From Blattamonas nauphoetae (taxonomy: Eukaryota; Preaxostyla; Oxymonadida), in the NCBI GenBank assembly GCA_033064195.1, contig JARBJD010000064.1, forward strand, positions 186,001-250,000: DNA of 64,000 bases, given 5' to 3'. The notes under the pieces are model-generated. The model was not told where the DNA came from. It ran no database searches and saw only the letters and a list, made by a program, of their open reading frames with translations. Positions 44,301-55,171 of this stretch are shown here, one piece after another. A program made the translations under genes and the position numbers. Position 1 is the first letter of the stretch, and each line of letters starts with the position of its first letter.

Positions 44301-45183
44301 ACAAATGTGAACTTGACAACGACACAACACATCCCAACATCTTTTGGGACAAATGCAACAGCTTTGGCTGGCATGATGAGCCAATCGAACTCATGTTCAC
44401 AAACGAGCAACCAATCAGCGATGACGAGATCGTTCCAACTGCATCGACATTCTTTCGAGTTTTTCGTGTCAGTGAGAGGCCAATCCCGTCGGTTCCGAGA
44501 ACTTCTTGTGAGTTGAACGAACAGCCAACAATCGAGATTGATCTTGATGATCCACAATCTGGAAAAGCTGCTGTTTCCACAAGACCACGAAATTGGTTGA
44601 TTTCGCACGAGATCGAGCATTTGTTCACCACAACTGATGATGAACTCGTTGATTCCTCGAATTTCGATGCCGAAATCAGAATCGCACTTGTACCCGACGA
44701 GACTTCAACTGTACTGTCAGAGATTGTCAACATGCTGTCTGAAACAATAGCCAGTCTTGTCGGGGGAGTGTTGTTCTTCTGCTTTCTTGTTTCTTCAGAA
44801 TTGTCGACGAGCGAAAAGTGGAGCGATTTCAAAGACAGGGTTGAATTGTCTAATGAGAATATACAATTCTCACCAGTGTGCATGGTGAACTTTTTGTGAC
44901 TTTTGTTGAGGTCTGAACCAGATTGCGGGATAACGTGTGTTCCTGGTGATGATCTTTTGTTCGACTGTTCTCCAGACAATTGAAGACACCTGCTCACGAT
45001 TTTGATGTTTCTTCCAATGTATGTTCCTTCTGGAATCGAGGTAACATGAATTTCATTCGATAGAGGATCTGCGATGGTTTGTATGGTGTCCAAAAGTGAT
45101 GTGAGATTTGATGGATTCGTTGTTTGGGAAGTGACAGTTAATATTGGTTGCAAGAAGTAGAGAAGGATCGAGAGTATGATCAT
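41335..45183 (-). CDS. Membrane receptor with beta-helix ectodomain and degenerate kinase tail (gene F)
   Basis: 1282 residues from ATG 45183, which is placed directly at a signal peptide (MIILSILLYFLQPILTV); codons further out have no ATG. Residues ~40-680 are a beta-helix close to gene D, followed by two Ig-like modules. One transmembrane helix lies at ~937-962 (LIPLVACLLIALLLAIVIIV), followed by a basic stop-transfer RRRQQK. The ~320-residue cytoplasmic tail contains a kinase-like C-lobe: RWRAPEV (APE region), SVFSLGLVLWEIETGLVPFG (subdomain IX, with S where the conserved D is expected) and CVSVDPKERPTLTEI (subdomain XI), which is TKL-like. The N-lobe lysine, HRD and DFG are missing: the catalytic-loop region reads HRGRSDLLTRLSSHWILVD and the next strand ends LKLL. 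It is therefore a pseudokinase, presumably signalling by scaffolding. It has no introns. Confidence 0.85.
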   Translation of the reverse strand: MIILSILLYFLQPILTVTSQTTNPSNLTSLLDTIQTIADPLSNEIHVTSIPEGTYIGRNIKIVSRCLQLSGEQSNKRSSPGTHVIPQSGSDLNKSHKKFTMHTGENCIFSLDNSTLSLKSLHFSLVDNSEETRKQKNNTPPTRLAIVSDSMLTISDSTVEVSSGTSAILISASKFEESTSSSSVVVNKCSISCEINQFRGLVETAAFPDCGSSRSISIVGCSFNSQEVLGTDGIGLSLTRKTRKNVDAVGTISSSLIGCSFVNMSSIGSSCQPKLLHLSQKMLGCVVSLSSSHLSGSTIRDVNNGGSVLCSNSSFSSLLSSPNTDTDSTQGTVTLPNGTFPFVDNGTVYSFDEQSGTDSSIASFSHCHFTGANYADEVRPLTFEQYPGAVSIISCSFTDFHSNLLGGVVSFSSSKTRLGRVCFTVTSSNFTFCSAQFGAAIDLFASDDVIIDSCRFEHCSPSDTVLAEGGGLNLHGSELEDHIPQFQFVGCVIADCLARSAGAGVSIAGESHLTIVDTKFERCELITGFDITFGGAIGMFGETALTMERSHFIECLSRHGGGALALYHNQDVHISDTLVKNCYSGSTGAICILNMGKSANISFSHVLFDGNSIGNDTTFFPMFLYFGANSTKFTDVAYMCPFFSVMPAITFDDCYTTISTDSTGMIIGRTELETDVYDPERYFHDEFNKIGPLLTAEPTARVNEKTGKIVLEMKGKTPLKSQEYEVTMKEDSNGTETQLRILFSNGTGTMVSESEVSQKYNTGFTITKIVGVVPASSSSTLNNGIEAPAAAWAFNLAATPSSFISFTTPNPPPCLISASSDLISAEPNFAYVLLVFSEKMKGSFDVVVEEDGKDVTLTVPILTEALVGESPKFVVVGSDRLLTHDTTYTFKSIVPTPGTDSPFVQMNDTITFHIPKSSYVPPEKDEKKSMSPETKKLLSWLIPLVACLLIALLLAIVIIVLLRRRQQKHAVPTQKEMETQKTLEVEKVEELGVDCSHGVIRTDGKDHSAFDSSDDNPTNVSQSEEVNKSGEGEGEYAEVMACSGDFAISAARMDSTLYSVLHKERREIGKRGIEMQIVNGLKHVVAHRGRSDLLTRLSSHWILVDTAGNVQLKLLMNTSEAEQEAACHQRQMEQQQPNFGDKEEEHAKGDDENTRGKSEGDKSGMDGLRWRAPEVVAAEERSGVGSVDGHKASVFSLGLVLWEIETGLVPFGELDAVNAQRQSGIGIGPKMDLLRNEEFATLIHRCVSVDPKERPTLTEIGEFLSSHPENTRIASGKELEEP

Positions 45184-45818
45184 GATTCGGATCAGATCTA
45201 GGCCGAGATCAGATTTTTGAAGATTGAGGGATGGAATCAATCAGGCCCTTTTTTTCTGATCACAACCATCAAAATCTCACGTCATCAACTGTATCAGTAT
45301 TTTCACAGTGTATCCTTGATCTTGTCACTCCTCCTCAAAATGGAAAAGATAAAGTCGTTGAAGTTGAAATAAGATGAGAAGAAGTGGCTGAGTCTGTCAA
45401 GATGAACAGAAATCGATGCACGAAGAGACAATCTCAAATTTACTCCAACCCTTCCCGTCAAAAACCACACATTCATCGTCGGAATCGGGTAGGCCGGTGG
45501 ATCTGCTCCTGTCCGGCGTTGGAAGTTGACACTGACGACTGAAGAGTGAAGAGGTGGAATGCCTCTCTGTTCAGTTGTCCAGTTGTGAGCTGAGTCGAAG
45601 CTTCTCCTTCGATCAGTCGTTCGGAGTGTTCTTTGCAGGGGGGTGCTAGCCAGGAAGAGGTCGGTGTGACGTATCCCATTTCGATGAGATACACGACATT
45701 TGTGATGGTGTTGGTCCTGAAGAAGAGAACGCGAGAGATAATTGGATCGTAATGATTTGTTCAGGGATGATTGGATGACTTGGGATCTCTTTAGCTCGTG
45801 ATAGAACGAAGAACAAGG
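45184..45818. other. Intergenic stretch between gene F and the next helical-family gene
   Basis: A minus-strand open stretch at 45473-45694 (MYLIEMGYVTPTSSWLAPP onward) is preceded by an acceptor-like TCTTCTTCAG near 45720. It could be a terminal exon spliced to the neighbouring helical-family gene or a relic. I cannot support a gene model. Confidence 0.3.
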
Positions 45819-46913
45819 TTACCGCCTTTTCATATTCGATCCCAGTGAATGTGAGATAGAGTGACAATGTTGAACAATCATCTCATCAAACAAATCATCC
45901 TTGCTTCGCCACAACGTCTGTTCGAGCATGTTTTCGAAGCCTTCTGAGAAAAGAGCTCGGAATATTTGTTTTCCAGATCGGGCCACTTCTGGGCCTTCTG
46001 TCTTCCTTTTTTTGAGCGAATCGGCGATTTGGAAGAGTGTTGTCCAGAGGGGATTCCAGTTTTCGACGAGCGAGTAACAACTTGTCAATATCATCGCAAT
46101 CGGAGATGCGAAAACATTATCGAATGTTGGACGATGATACGGGCCGAACAGAAGGAGTGTGCTCAAGAGACTCATGAATGGGTCAAATAATTGCGTGAAG
46201 GAGGGGAATTTGTGTCTATAGAGGAAGTGTCGATTTGAGATCAGAAACGCAACAAATGGAGACGATGGAATCACGACCTTTTGAAAGATCATTTCACGAT
46301 GGTATTGTTTGTCGACGGCAGAAGTGATGCCGAGTTCATTGAGAGACGACGGATAAGCGAGGAAGATGCAATCATTGAGGATTCCGATCAGATCCATGAA
46401 AATCGTTTCGTGACCCGAAATTGGCCGTGAATGAGGTTGAACAGTTGTTAAAACATTGGTGATGATATCTAAGGATGTGAGTTGACATCGGATCTCTGCA
46501 GATGAAGCTCTTGTCGTCGCATGGAGGAAAGACAACGCTGCAGAAACAATAGTCGAGTGGGGAGACGACAGAAGAGTGAAAATGCTGTCAATAATGCCAG
46601 AATTGGATCCGTCTGAAGTTGGAACGAGGTCAGTGATGAGTTTGTTCGCCAGTTCGAAATGTCCCAATTGTGGCCCGAGGATCCCCAAAAATCGGGCAGC
46701 TCTGTCTTGAAGAGCATTGTCAAATGGATATTCCGCTTTCACAAGGGCAGAAAGCGAACAGTAGATGGCCGATACCTCGTCGAATTTGAAAAATGAGGGT
46801 GTCGAGTAAATGAGGAAAGGTTCACGTTCCGAGATGAACATCCGATCGGAATCGGTAGAACAAGGTTGAATAGGGGTTTCAGCATAAGAGTATTTGAAAA
46901 TGTGGTCTTTCAT
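45819..46913 (-). CDS. Helical (ARM/HEAT-like) family protein 2
   Basis: 364 residues from the ATG at 46913; the longer frame to 46958 would need a GTG start. It aligns end to end with the protein at 39846: IYCSLSALVKAEYPFDNALQ, LITDLVPTSDGSNSGIIDSI, TLLSSPHSTIVSAALSFL, REMIFQKVVIPSSPF and a C-terminal LFSEGFENMLEQTL ... LGSNMKRR. It lies on the opposite strand to that paralogue, with gene F between them. Intronless as far as seen. Function unknown. Confidence 0.75.
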   Translation of the reverse strand: MKDHIFKYSYAETPIQPCSTDSDRMFISEREPFLIYSTPSFFKFDEVSAIYCSLSALVKAEYPFDNALQDRAARFLGILGPQLGHFELANKLITDLVPTSDGSNSGIIDSIFTLLSSPHSTIVSAALSFLHATTRASSAEIRCQLTSLDIITNVLTTVQPHSRPISGHETIFMDLIGILNDCIFLAYPSSLNELGITSAVDKQYHREMIFQKVVIPSSPFVAFLISNRHFLYRHKFPSFTQLFDPFMSLLSTLLLFGPYHRPTFDNVFASPIAMILTSCYSLVENWNPLWTTLFQIADSLKKRKTEGPEVARSGKQIFRALFSEGFENMLEQTLWRSKDDLFDEMIVQHCHSISHSLGSNMKRR

Positions 46914-48461
46914 GGAGAATGTGAAGAGATCATGCCCATGAATAAGATTGTTTTTCACTGCACGTTACTGTGACCAGAATGCGACAGAAAATGTTTGCAA
47001 ACTACTTTACCGGACGTGAATCAGTCTCTCTTGTATCCCTCGATCATTTTATTCACAATATCTCCTTCAAACAAGACGATTATTGTCAGTCATGTTTCAC
47101 TGAAAGATTGGCGAGGTCATCGTTGATGGTGATTTTCGATATTTTTTCTGTTCATTGAGACATTTTATTCGCGTTGCTTTCTAGCTTATGTGGAAAATTG
47201 TCCGCTATATCTCTTCATTCGGGCTCCATTTTGCGATCTGTTTTTCCACTTTTTGGCAGATTCGCTCGATACTTTTTCTTCTTTCATCTCTTCCTTCTTT
47301 ATCTCTGCAGTTTTCGCATGGAGCTTGAAAGTATATCCTTACCAAAATTTTTCATCTGAAGATACGCTCTCACACTGAAGTGAAAAAATATATTTTCATT
47401 CATCACGCTTTCTCGGTTCTAATTTAGTCAACACCTTTCACACACCTTCAAAAACGAATTTCAGCTCTCTTTTTATCATGATCTGCTCTATCCAAGGTTT
47501 CACTTCTCGTTTTGTTCTCAGGCGACGTCACTCGAAACCAGAGATATACTTCGAGATCAGCATTCAAATTGGATGAATAGCTTGTCAGTATCCCATATTT
47601 CGTCGAATGTTTGAATTCAGTCTTTATGCACAGATTTCCATGAAGTTGCGTTTTGCGGATGACGTGATTGTGTCACCATTTCCAAATCATCTGTTATATG
47701 AGGTGTAGACCGTCATTGATGTCTTTTATCTCGTTTTGGTTGGTTGTTGTCAACATTTTTCCATTATTTGAACGTTATTGTTCGTTCAACACGTCAGATT
47801 CTTCAGGAACTGTTCGATGCGATATCTTCGAGAATAAGACGACTACTTCAATGATGAGCGGCAGAGCGTCTGTCTGAAGGAGATGTAAACCAAGAATGAA
47901 AAGCTTGAATGAAAAATGATCTTCAAAGAACAGAAAAAATGGATGACAATCGTCAACTCAATCAGGAGTCGATAAAGGAAGAGAACATGAGGTGCCATCT
48001 GGAAAATGAAACAAGAAAGTGTAAAAAGAATGGTACGTAAAACGACAACCTGAATAATTGTTCAAGGATTGATGAAGGGATGATGATGATTTTGAGGATC
48101 ATGGGAGGAAAAGAGGTAATCAAACAAGCATAGGAGTTGCAGACGAGGATATGATGGTAAGAAGATGGTAACATCGTTGAAAAGTTTAGGATGAAAATGC
48201 TTTGGTGAACTGAGGACGGAAAAAGGAGTGAGAAACTGAAAACTCCGAATGAAGCGTCGAAAAGGAAGAAGTCGAGAAATCTCGAAGGGATACACATAAG
48301 GTGATGATCGTGACTAGAAACCGTTCCCCGTACCGACCATGTCCAATCAACGATTCTTTGTTTGCCCATTATTTTTTGTACTGAATCATTTTCTCCACAA
48401 TCACGGAAAGGGTCTTATTCAAGGGTGCAGATCCTTTGAAGCCCTCCTTTCTCAATAGATC
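46914..48461. other. 1.5-kb region without a convincing gene
   Basis: AT-rich. The best candidate is a short plus-strand frame at 47939-48032 (MDDNRQLNQESIKEENM onward) that ends at a donor-like GTACGTAA, but no good partner exon follows. The stretch 47791-47877 also reads as plausible protein in two frames. These may be remnants of decayed genes. The region also holds divergent promoters for the genes on both sides. Confidence 0.35.
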
Positions 48462-51400
48462 ATGATCACAGAACAATCATCAGAGAACACTGTATCCGAT
48501 ACGCAGTCCAGAGGTATTTCCTGTCATTTTTTCACGAAATAATCCACTTGACACATACCAATAGTTTCGGATCATTCCCAAGCAGTTGAATCTCTGCAGA
48601 CTCTCCTCTCAACAACCTCCATCCCTGAACATGTATCTCATTCTTCTTCTCAGTTTTCCTTCAGCTCCGTTCTGGTCTTGAAGCGGCAATTCTGTTACTT
48701 CATCAAACCCCACCACCTTCAGAATCACTTCTTGCAATTCGTCCTGGTCCATCAGTTCCAGAGGCTTCTTATTCGTCGAATACCTCTTCACCATCAAGAA
48801 GAGATCCTCTCAGTACTTTGGACGATCGATTCTCTCATTCACATGCCTCCACAGAACAAACCACACCATTTTCTGTCCAGGAATCTATTTTAACAGATCG
48901 ATCATTTACGTCTGATCACAGTTTCAGTCATCGAACAGTCTCACCTCGTGAAGGCAGTTCTCTACCGCCACTATCACCTCAAACAGGGCTTCCGCCTCAC
49001 CCCCAATATCCAATTGGCTCATCACAGGTTTCTCATCACTATATTCACGGATTCCACCGAACCACATCGCAAGATCAAACATCATCAAATCCGGAATCAA
49101 CATCCGCAGCAAAGCCACCATCGTCAAAACCTGAACATCGTCGTCGGCACAATCGGCAATATGGATCTGAGACGAGTGATTCGTCTGCAATTTCTCCCAG
49201 GCAATCCAGCTTGTTCCAGTCAACATCGACGTACAGAACTAAGCTCAAATCACGAAAATTGGCGAAAGAACGGAGAAATAAGAAGGCTCGAAACATTTTT
49301 GAGAAACTATTCGCCCTACCTGTCATAGAAAGTCAATCATCGTTGGAGGAGGCATTCTTCATGAACGAGCAAAGGCGATCAGGGATTCTCCAAGTACCCC
49401 GGCCTGATTCTGGAATCAAGCCTGTCCATCCCGTATCTAGCTCAGACAAAGACTCTTCATCTGATATAGCGGGATTGCCATCCAATATTTTGGGAAATGA
49501 GCCACTCCAAGATCTGACGACACCACTCCAAGAGAATTCAAGTTCACATCTTCTCCATCCCCTATCGACATCATCTCTTGGTTCTTCAAACCGTACATCC
49601 TCTTCGACGTCCTCGTCGTTGTCTCCTTCAACTGTAGAGCCGATCGCCCAACGCCCATCAACTCTTCCGCCAACTCCAGCACGTGGTCTATATCAAGCCA
49701 CGCCCACCCCACTAGCTGCAAGCACAGGTCAGATGGCTGTTCTCCAGCAATCATTCTATCTTCCCCACTCCCAACCGTTTCCAACCACCCCATCCATCAA
49801 AACTCGCTCAAACTCCTTCATTAACCGTCCACTTCGTCAATCGTCACCCATTACTAATATGGTTGATGATAAACCATCAAATATTAGACCTATTCATCCT
49901 AATCTCCAAATCCCGCCTCTCCCCACAATCTCCCCTCGCCAGCAGGATTCAGAAGCAGCTCTGGACCAGCTCGACTCTGTTCGATCGGGCCGCTCGGCTT
50001 TGTCCAATTCCTCTCACGGTCTTTCATATTCTCCAACACAAACCTCAGATTTCGTCTCATCAACTTTGTCGCGCATGTCTTATCACTCATTTTCCGGGAG
50101 CGAGTCCCCAACCTCGTTTTTCTCGTCTTTTGGCACATCTCCACATTCTTCTTTGATGTCGTCATCGTCTCTTCCGTCCTCAACAAACGAGGACCACCGA
50201 ACTATGACCGAAGACGATAAAACCCCATCCTGCTCCTCCCTCGCCCCATTCACTCCGCCTCCGCAAACCGTGAAACTCCCTCCAGCCTCTCGCCTCATCA
50301 TCCCTTCCCAAAATCTCAACGCTCCTCGTCTCCACCACACTCAGGAACAGCACAGTCGAAGTTTGGAAGATGGGGTTGGACACGAATTGTTCCAAGCACT
50401 GTCGGATGGCACTCTCTCACCGATCGGAGCTGATTGGATGCAGCTGGACACCGACAACTCACTCCACATTGCTCAGGTCCTTCAATATTTAGCGGTTAGG
50501 GACTCGATTAATGGAAGGAACGATTCGTTCTCGTTGTCGAATGAAGAGGACACTCCACCAACTTCGGACAAAGCAAAGAAACAACCAGGGAACGTCCCAC
50601 TGCCCGTTCCGATCCATCCATCGCAGTTCATTCGGGAACCGAACAGTTCCAACAGCAGCAAGACGCAATCCCGAGGAATCGCCATCCCAGCCTCGTCTGC
50701 GACAGACTCGCCTCGATTCGTTTCTCTCGACTCCACTTCCAACTCGGGCAATTCTCAAGAATCGTGGGCAAGCACACATTCAACATTTCCGTTCTCAACA
50801 ATCGACCCTGCAGCCGCTCTCACGCCCCTCATCGCCAATGGCACTGTTCCAATGTCTGAGATTCTGGCGATGGTTCCGCCAGACGTGACACACACTCTCG
50901 TTGCCTCGGCCGCTCTGCAGCCAGACAATATCCCACCCACGCCACTCGCTGGTGAAATTAAAAGTGGGAGAGATCAACACACGCAATGCCTGCCGACAGC
51001 CAGGTTGATCAACCAGCACTGGACGGACAAGTTCTATCGACGCACTGTCACACGATCGCTTCGTTCGATGAACCGATTTCGCAGTGATTTCACAGAATCG
51101 GTGTCTTCCAACGATTCGTCGACGGTTTCAGACCTGTCACACGCTGTGTTCAGCTGGAAGGAAGACGAGAGCAACAGTTTGAGACAGATTGGAGGATCAG
51201 ACGATATTTGGAAGGAAACAGAAACCGCATTTCACTTCCTTCGACAGTTCTCCATCTCCCCTCGCCAAGTCAGCATCAATCAGAAAACACCCGAACAGAA
51301 GACGTCACACACACGGCCTGCTGCTCGTCCGCCGTTCATTTCTGTGCCGTATCCACATCTCTCTCCGTCTCACCAAAAACAGTCAGGCAATGCTGTGCCG

Positions 51401-54400
51401 TTCAATTCGGCTCAGACACTCCCCGCTCGTCTTCATCCGAGCACGCTGAGTGCAGCGACTGTGATCACACCTGCATCACACCCACCAAGATTGTTCTTCC
51501 CACACACGGATTCAAGAAAAGACATGGATATTCACGAAGTCAGTCAGATCTTCAATCAGTCCATGACGAGCACGTCTCTTCAGCCTCACACAGCCCATCT
51601 GAACTTCCGAGGACAGCTGGGACAGAATGATGGATACCATCACCAAATGAACTTCTCTCCCATCCAACAGATGCTCACGAGCGAAAGTGGGGAAATCACA
51701 AGTTCTCCATCAGTCGCTGCGACTCACTTCTCGCCGACACAAGGATTGCATCTGAGAACAACGTCGTCCAGCACGGAAATGTCGCAGGTTTCGATGCACT
51801 CGTCGTCAACGACTCATTCGAAGGAGAGCCTGAATCATCGCGCTGCTCTTCCGCCGCTTTCGGCGAAGGGAAGAAGGAAGCTTGAAGGCGATCTGCCTCT
51901 CGATTCTCCCTTCCGATCTCAATCTCTCACACAACTTGCTTCTCTTCCACCTCATCCACAACACAGCCGAGCTGTGGTTGGTGAACAGAAGCAGGTGGAA
52001 GAAAAGAAGGAAAAGAAGGTTCCCGAACTGTCGCTCGTCTCAGAGCCTTTGGTTCAGAAGGAGACAGTTGAACTGGAAACTGATCCGATCATCAAAACTA
52101 CCCCTCAAACACCATCCTCATCGAATTCCACTCCTCCATTCTCAAGCACCCACACTCCTTTCGTCCCGCCTCCAACAGCGACCCCGGATTCGTCGCTCGA
52201 GTTTTCAAACTCATCGCAAGACCAGACTGTCCATGTCAACACCCAACCAACTTCCCCCATCCCCTCCCCTACGTTCAGATCCATCTCGCCGCAACTCGCA
52301 ACAATCTCTGCCCGCTCCACGGATGTCTCGCTCGCTTCTGAATACTCTCATCTCTCCACAACCTCTCTCGAAACCGGACACGTCTTTCCAGACGACCACT
52401 CCGAATTCCAATCACAATCCCTCGCTCCTCTCTCACACGAGCCGACAGACAGTTCGAGTGTGATCAAATACGAATCAGAACAAGAGATGCTTCGACGGAA
52501 AGCGCTGGGCATGCCTCAACTCTCACCCTCGTCACTCATCGAGTCACTCCCCAACATGACACCAATCACACGCAATGTTCGAGACCGCGCGAATACCGTT
52601 GCCGTTCCTGTTGCCGTCTCCCCCGAACAGCGTCTTCGCACCCGCATGCGTCCCATCCCTCATCACCTGACGTCACAGAGCACTTCAATCGGTTCACAGA
52701 GTTCAACATCACTCACATATTCCAGCACATCTGGAATGACACCTTCATCTTCGATTTCCTTCAGTCAACACGGAAACAACGGAGCAGCTGGCGATTGGGC
52801 GGCCACACATGCGTTGTCGAAACTCTCAAATGCGAGGAAGAGGATGTCACATACGATGACCAATCTTTCTCCACTCCGACACGCACAGTCTGAGATCGCC
52901 AAGACAGCTGCTGCAAACCGGCTTCTGCACGACAACCACTCAACAACGACATCGCCAGACTCGCCGAATGGACGACGGAACACGATGGCGATGACTCCAG
53001 CGATGACAGAGTTCATGTCACGGCCTGATCCACTTTCGATCGATGACTCGCTGCTTGTTTCTCAGCAGAGCATGGAATACCTCTCGTCCATCTCTTCCCA
53101 CTCGGCTTCACAATCACAATTGGGTGAGGAATCGTCGCCTGTTCTCGTTTCAACACGACCTCCATCGATTTGTTCAGAAGAACCCAAGGTCCCTCCAATC
53201 ACTCCAGTCAATCCACATGTTCTGTCGATGTCGCAGCCACAACTGCAGACACTCCAACACCAAGACATTCATCTCCATCGACGACTTCACGATCCATTCT
53301 TGACGTCTCTCACAATCGACGAGGATGGACAGAGTGAATGGGGAGACTTTGCTGGTCACGATGAAATGTCTGAAGTGGTTGATTTGAATCTTCATGAAAC
53401 CCAGCCGCATCAACCTCAGGCTGACCCTCAAACAAACTCGAAACAGTCGTTCTCCGCGTGTGATTCAAAGTTCCATCTGAGCAATTCGAGTGGCGGACTC
53501 CAAAGTCTCCACACTCTTCACAATTCCGACTCTCAAATCAAACCCGCTCCTTCTGACTCTGCCTCCACCATCTCCCCCATCTCCGCCCAACCATCCCGTC
53601 CGCCTCCGCAACTCAACTCACCTCCACATCAACAGCGAATGCACAAATCCACTTCTGGGTCTCTCCCAGCACGGGTTCCACCACACTCGCCGATTGTCAG
53701 CAGACCAGCGCTTGTGACGTCAAATACGATGCCGTTCTTGGTTGGAATTAACGCTGAAGCGAAGGACTCACAACCAACGAATCCAGACGAGACAACACTG
53801 CCATCTCCGCCTCCCTCGTCTCCCAGACATCGGAGACATCGAAGGGAGAGGAGCGTGAAGACGGAGAATCATCGACATCGAAGCAGAAGACACGATGTGG
53901 AAGGGCACGAGAAGCTGACGAGACAGCATCGCTCACAGACACAGAAGAACCTTCCCCCGGAGACAAGGCATTCACATCGGCATCGGCGAAAGACGAGCCC
54001 TGGTCCGACGCTGAAATCGACACCTCATTCGGACAGATCAGAGAGCGTGGATTACCATCTTCTGAAGTACCTGATGGACTCGCTTGTGACAGAGACGGAC
54101 GAACTGAGCGAGATGAGCGACCTGAGTGAAGGAGAGAGAAGAGAAATGGAGGAGTTGATTGTGTTACAACGAATGGATGCTTACCTGCTCCTTCGAATCG
54201 AAAGAGAAAGACGTGTTCTGCTCGCAAAACGACATTCCAATGCTCGACGAAAGAAAGACGGATCACATCATGTCCGAACGCCTCAAGACACACCGTCTCA
54301 TCCTCGCCACACCCCTCGCTCGCCATCCTCGCCCGAACAATCCATTCTTTCGCAGCTGACAGGGCTCCCAAGCCACGATCCAACCATCTTTTACGGTGAA

Positions 54401-54964
54401 GGGCCAGGAGCGCTTGAAATGACTCGCTCGGAGACCGCATGTGTGGATATTCCAGCGCAGATTATGCAATTGCCGGAACACGTGTCGACACGTCTTGAAA
54501 TGGCGTCGAAGAAGAAAAGAAAGAAGAAGGAGAATGTGGAAGAAGCGGTGGATGATGGAACGATGCTGCAAAATGTGTTGGAAGAGCTTCTCAAATACAC
54601 CAGAAGATACAAACAGAAGAATCTGGAGAAGGAGAAAGAGAAGCAACGAAGCAAGATTTCGCGTGCTCGCTCGAAACACAAGTTGCGGTCTCGACATCGC
54701 ACTGACTCCAGCCACCACGATCCAAGTCGGCAGAACGAGAGCACAATCCACACGGGGAATGCCTCTCCTCTTCGTAACGACACGCACACGTCTGTAGCGG
54801 AGAGAGGCGACGAGAACACTTACAATTCCTCGTCACAGAACCCCAAACCAGCTGCAAGACGCGATCGTTCTCATAAAGCATCGAGGGAGACGGACACGTC
54901 GTTGGAGAGAGTGATGAATGGGGATGTGAGTAGTGAGGCTGAGGAGGAGCTGAACGGAGGGTAG
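48462..54964 (+). CDS. Very large Ser/Pro-rich, probably disordered protein (three exons)
   Basis: The model joins 48462-48513, 48565-48632 and 48665-54964, giving 2139 residues. Intron 1 (51 nt) runs GTATTT to CAATAG; intron 2 (32 nt) runs GTATCT to CTTCAG. Both junctions keep one frame (MITEQSSENTVSDTQSR / VSDHSQ ... SIPEH / LRSGLEAAILLLHQTPPP). The long exon alone has no ATG near its left end, which supports the splicing. The protein is rich in Ser, Pro, Thr, His and Gln throughout. Basic clusters lie near residues ~228 (KLAKERRNKKARNIFEKLF), ~1760 and ~1988 (KKKRKKKENVEE), an acidic helical segment near ~1850, and an isolated SEWGDFAGHDE motif near ~1598. No enzyme domain is visible. It may be a cytoskeletal or signalling scaffold. 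Confidence 0.7.
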
Positions 54965-55171
54965 GCCTCCACTGGTGTTCCAAATAGTCTTTCCCTAATT
55001 CTTTTATTTTTTATGGTTTTGCTTTAATTTACATTTCAGCTGAGTTATGAACTACGCTCAGCTATCTCTTACACCATCTCCAACAGGTGTTTGCTCGGTT
55101 TCCTTTATTACAATACATTTAACGATCTCGTCTCAATCAAACCACATTCTTTTCTTTTCGCTCTTGTGGCG

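Noticed and set aside
45184-45240. Upstream extension of gene F to 45240
   Set aside because: The outer start would be TTG. The ATG at 45183 sits exactly at the signal peptide, as in genes A and E.
46914-46958. Upstream extension of helical-family protein 2
   Set aside because: It needs a GTG start and the added residues have no counterpart in the paralogue at 39846.
47962-48369. 135-codon minus frame with hydrophobic stretches
   Set aside because: Phe/Ile/Ser-rich translation of A/T-rich DNA, with no homologous pattern and no splice or start support.
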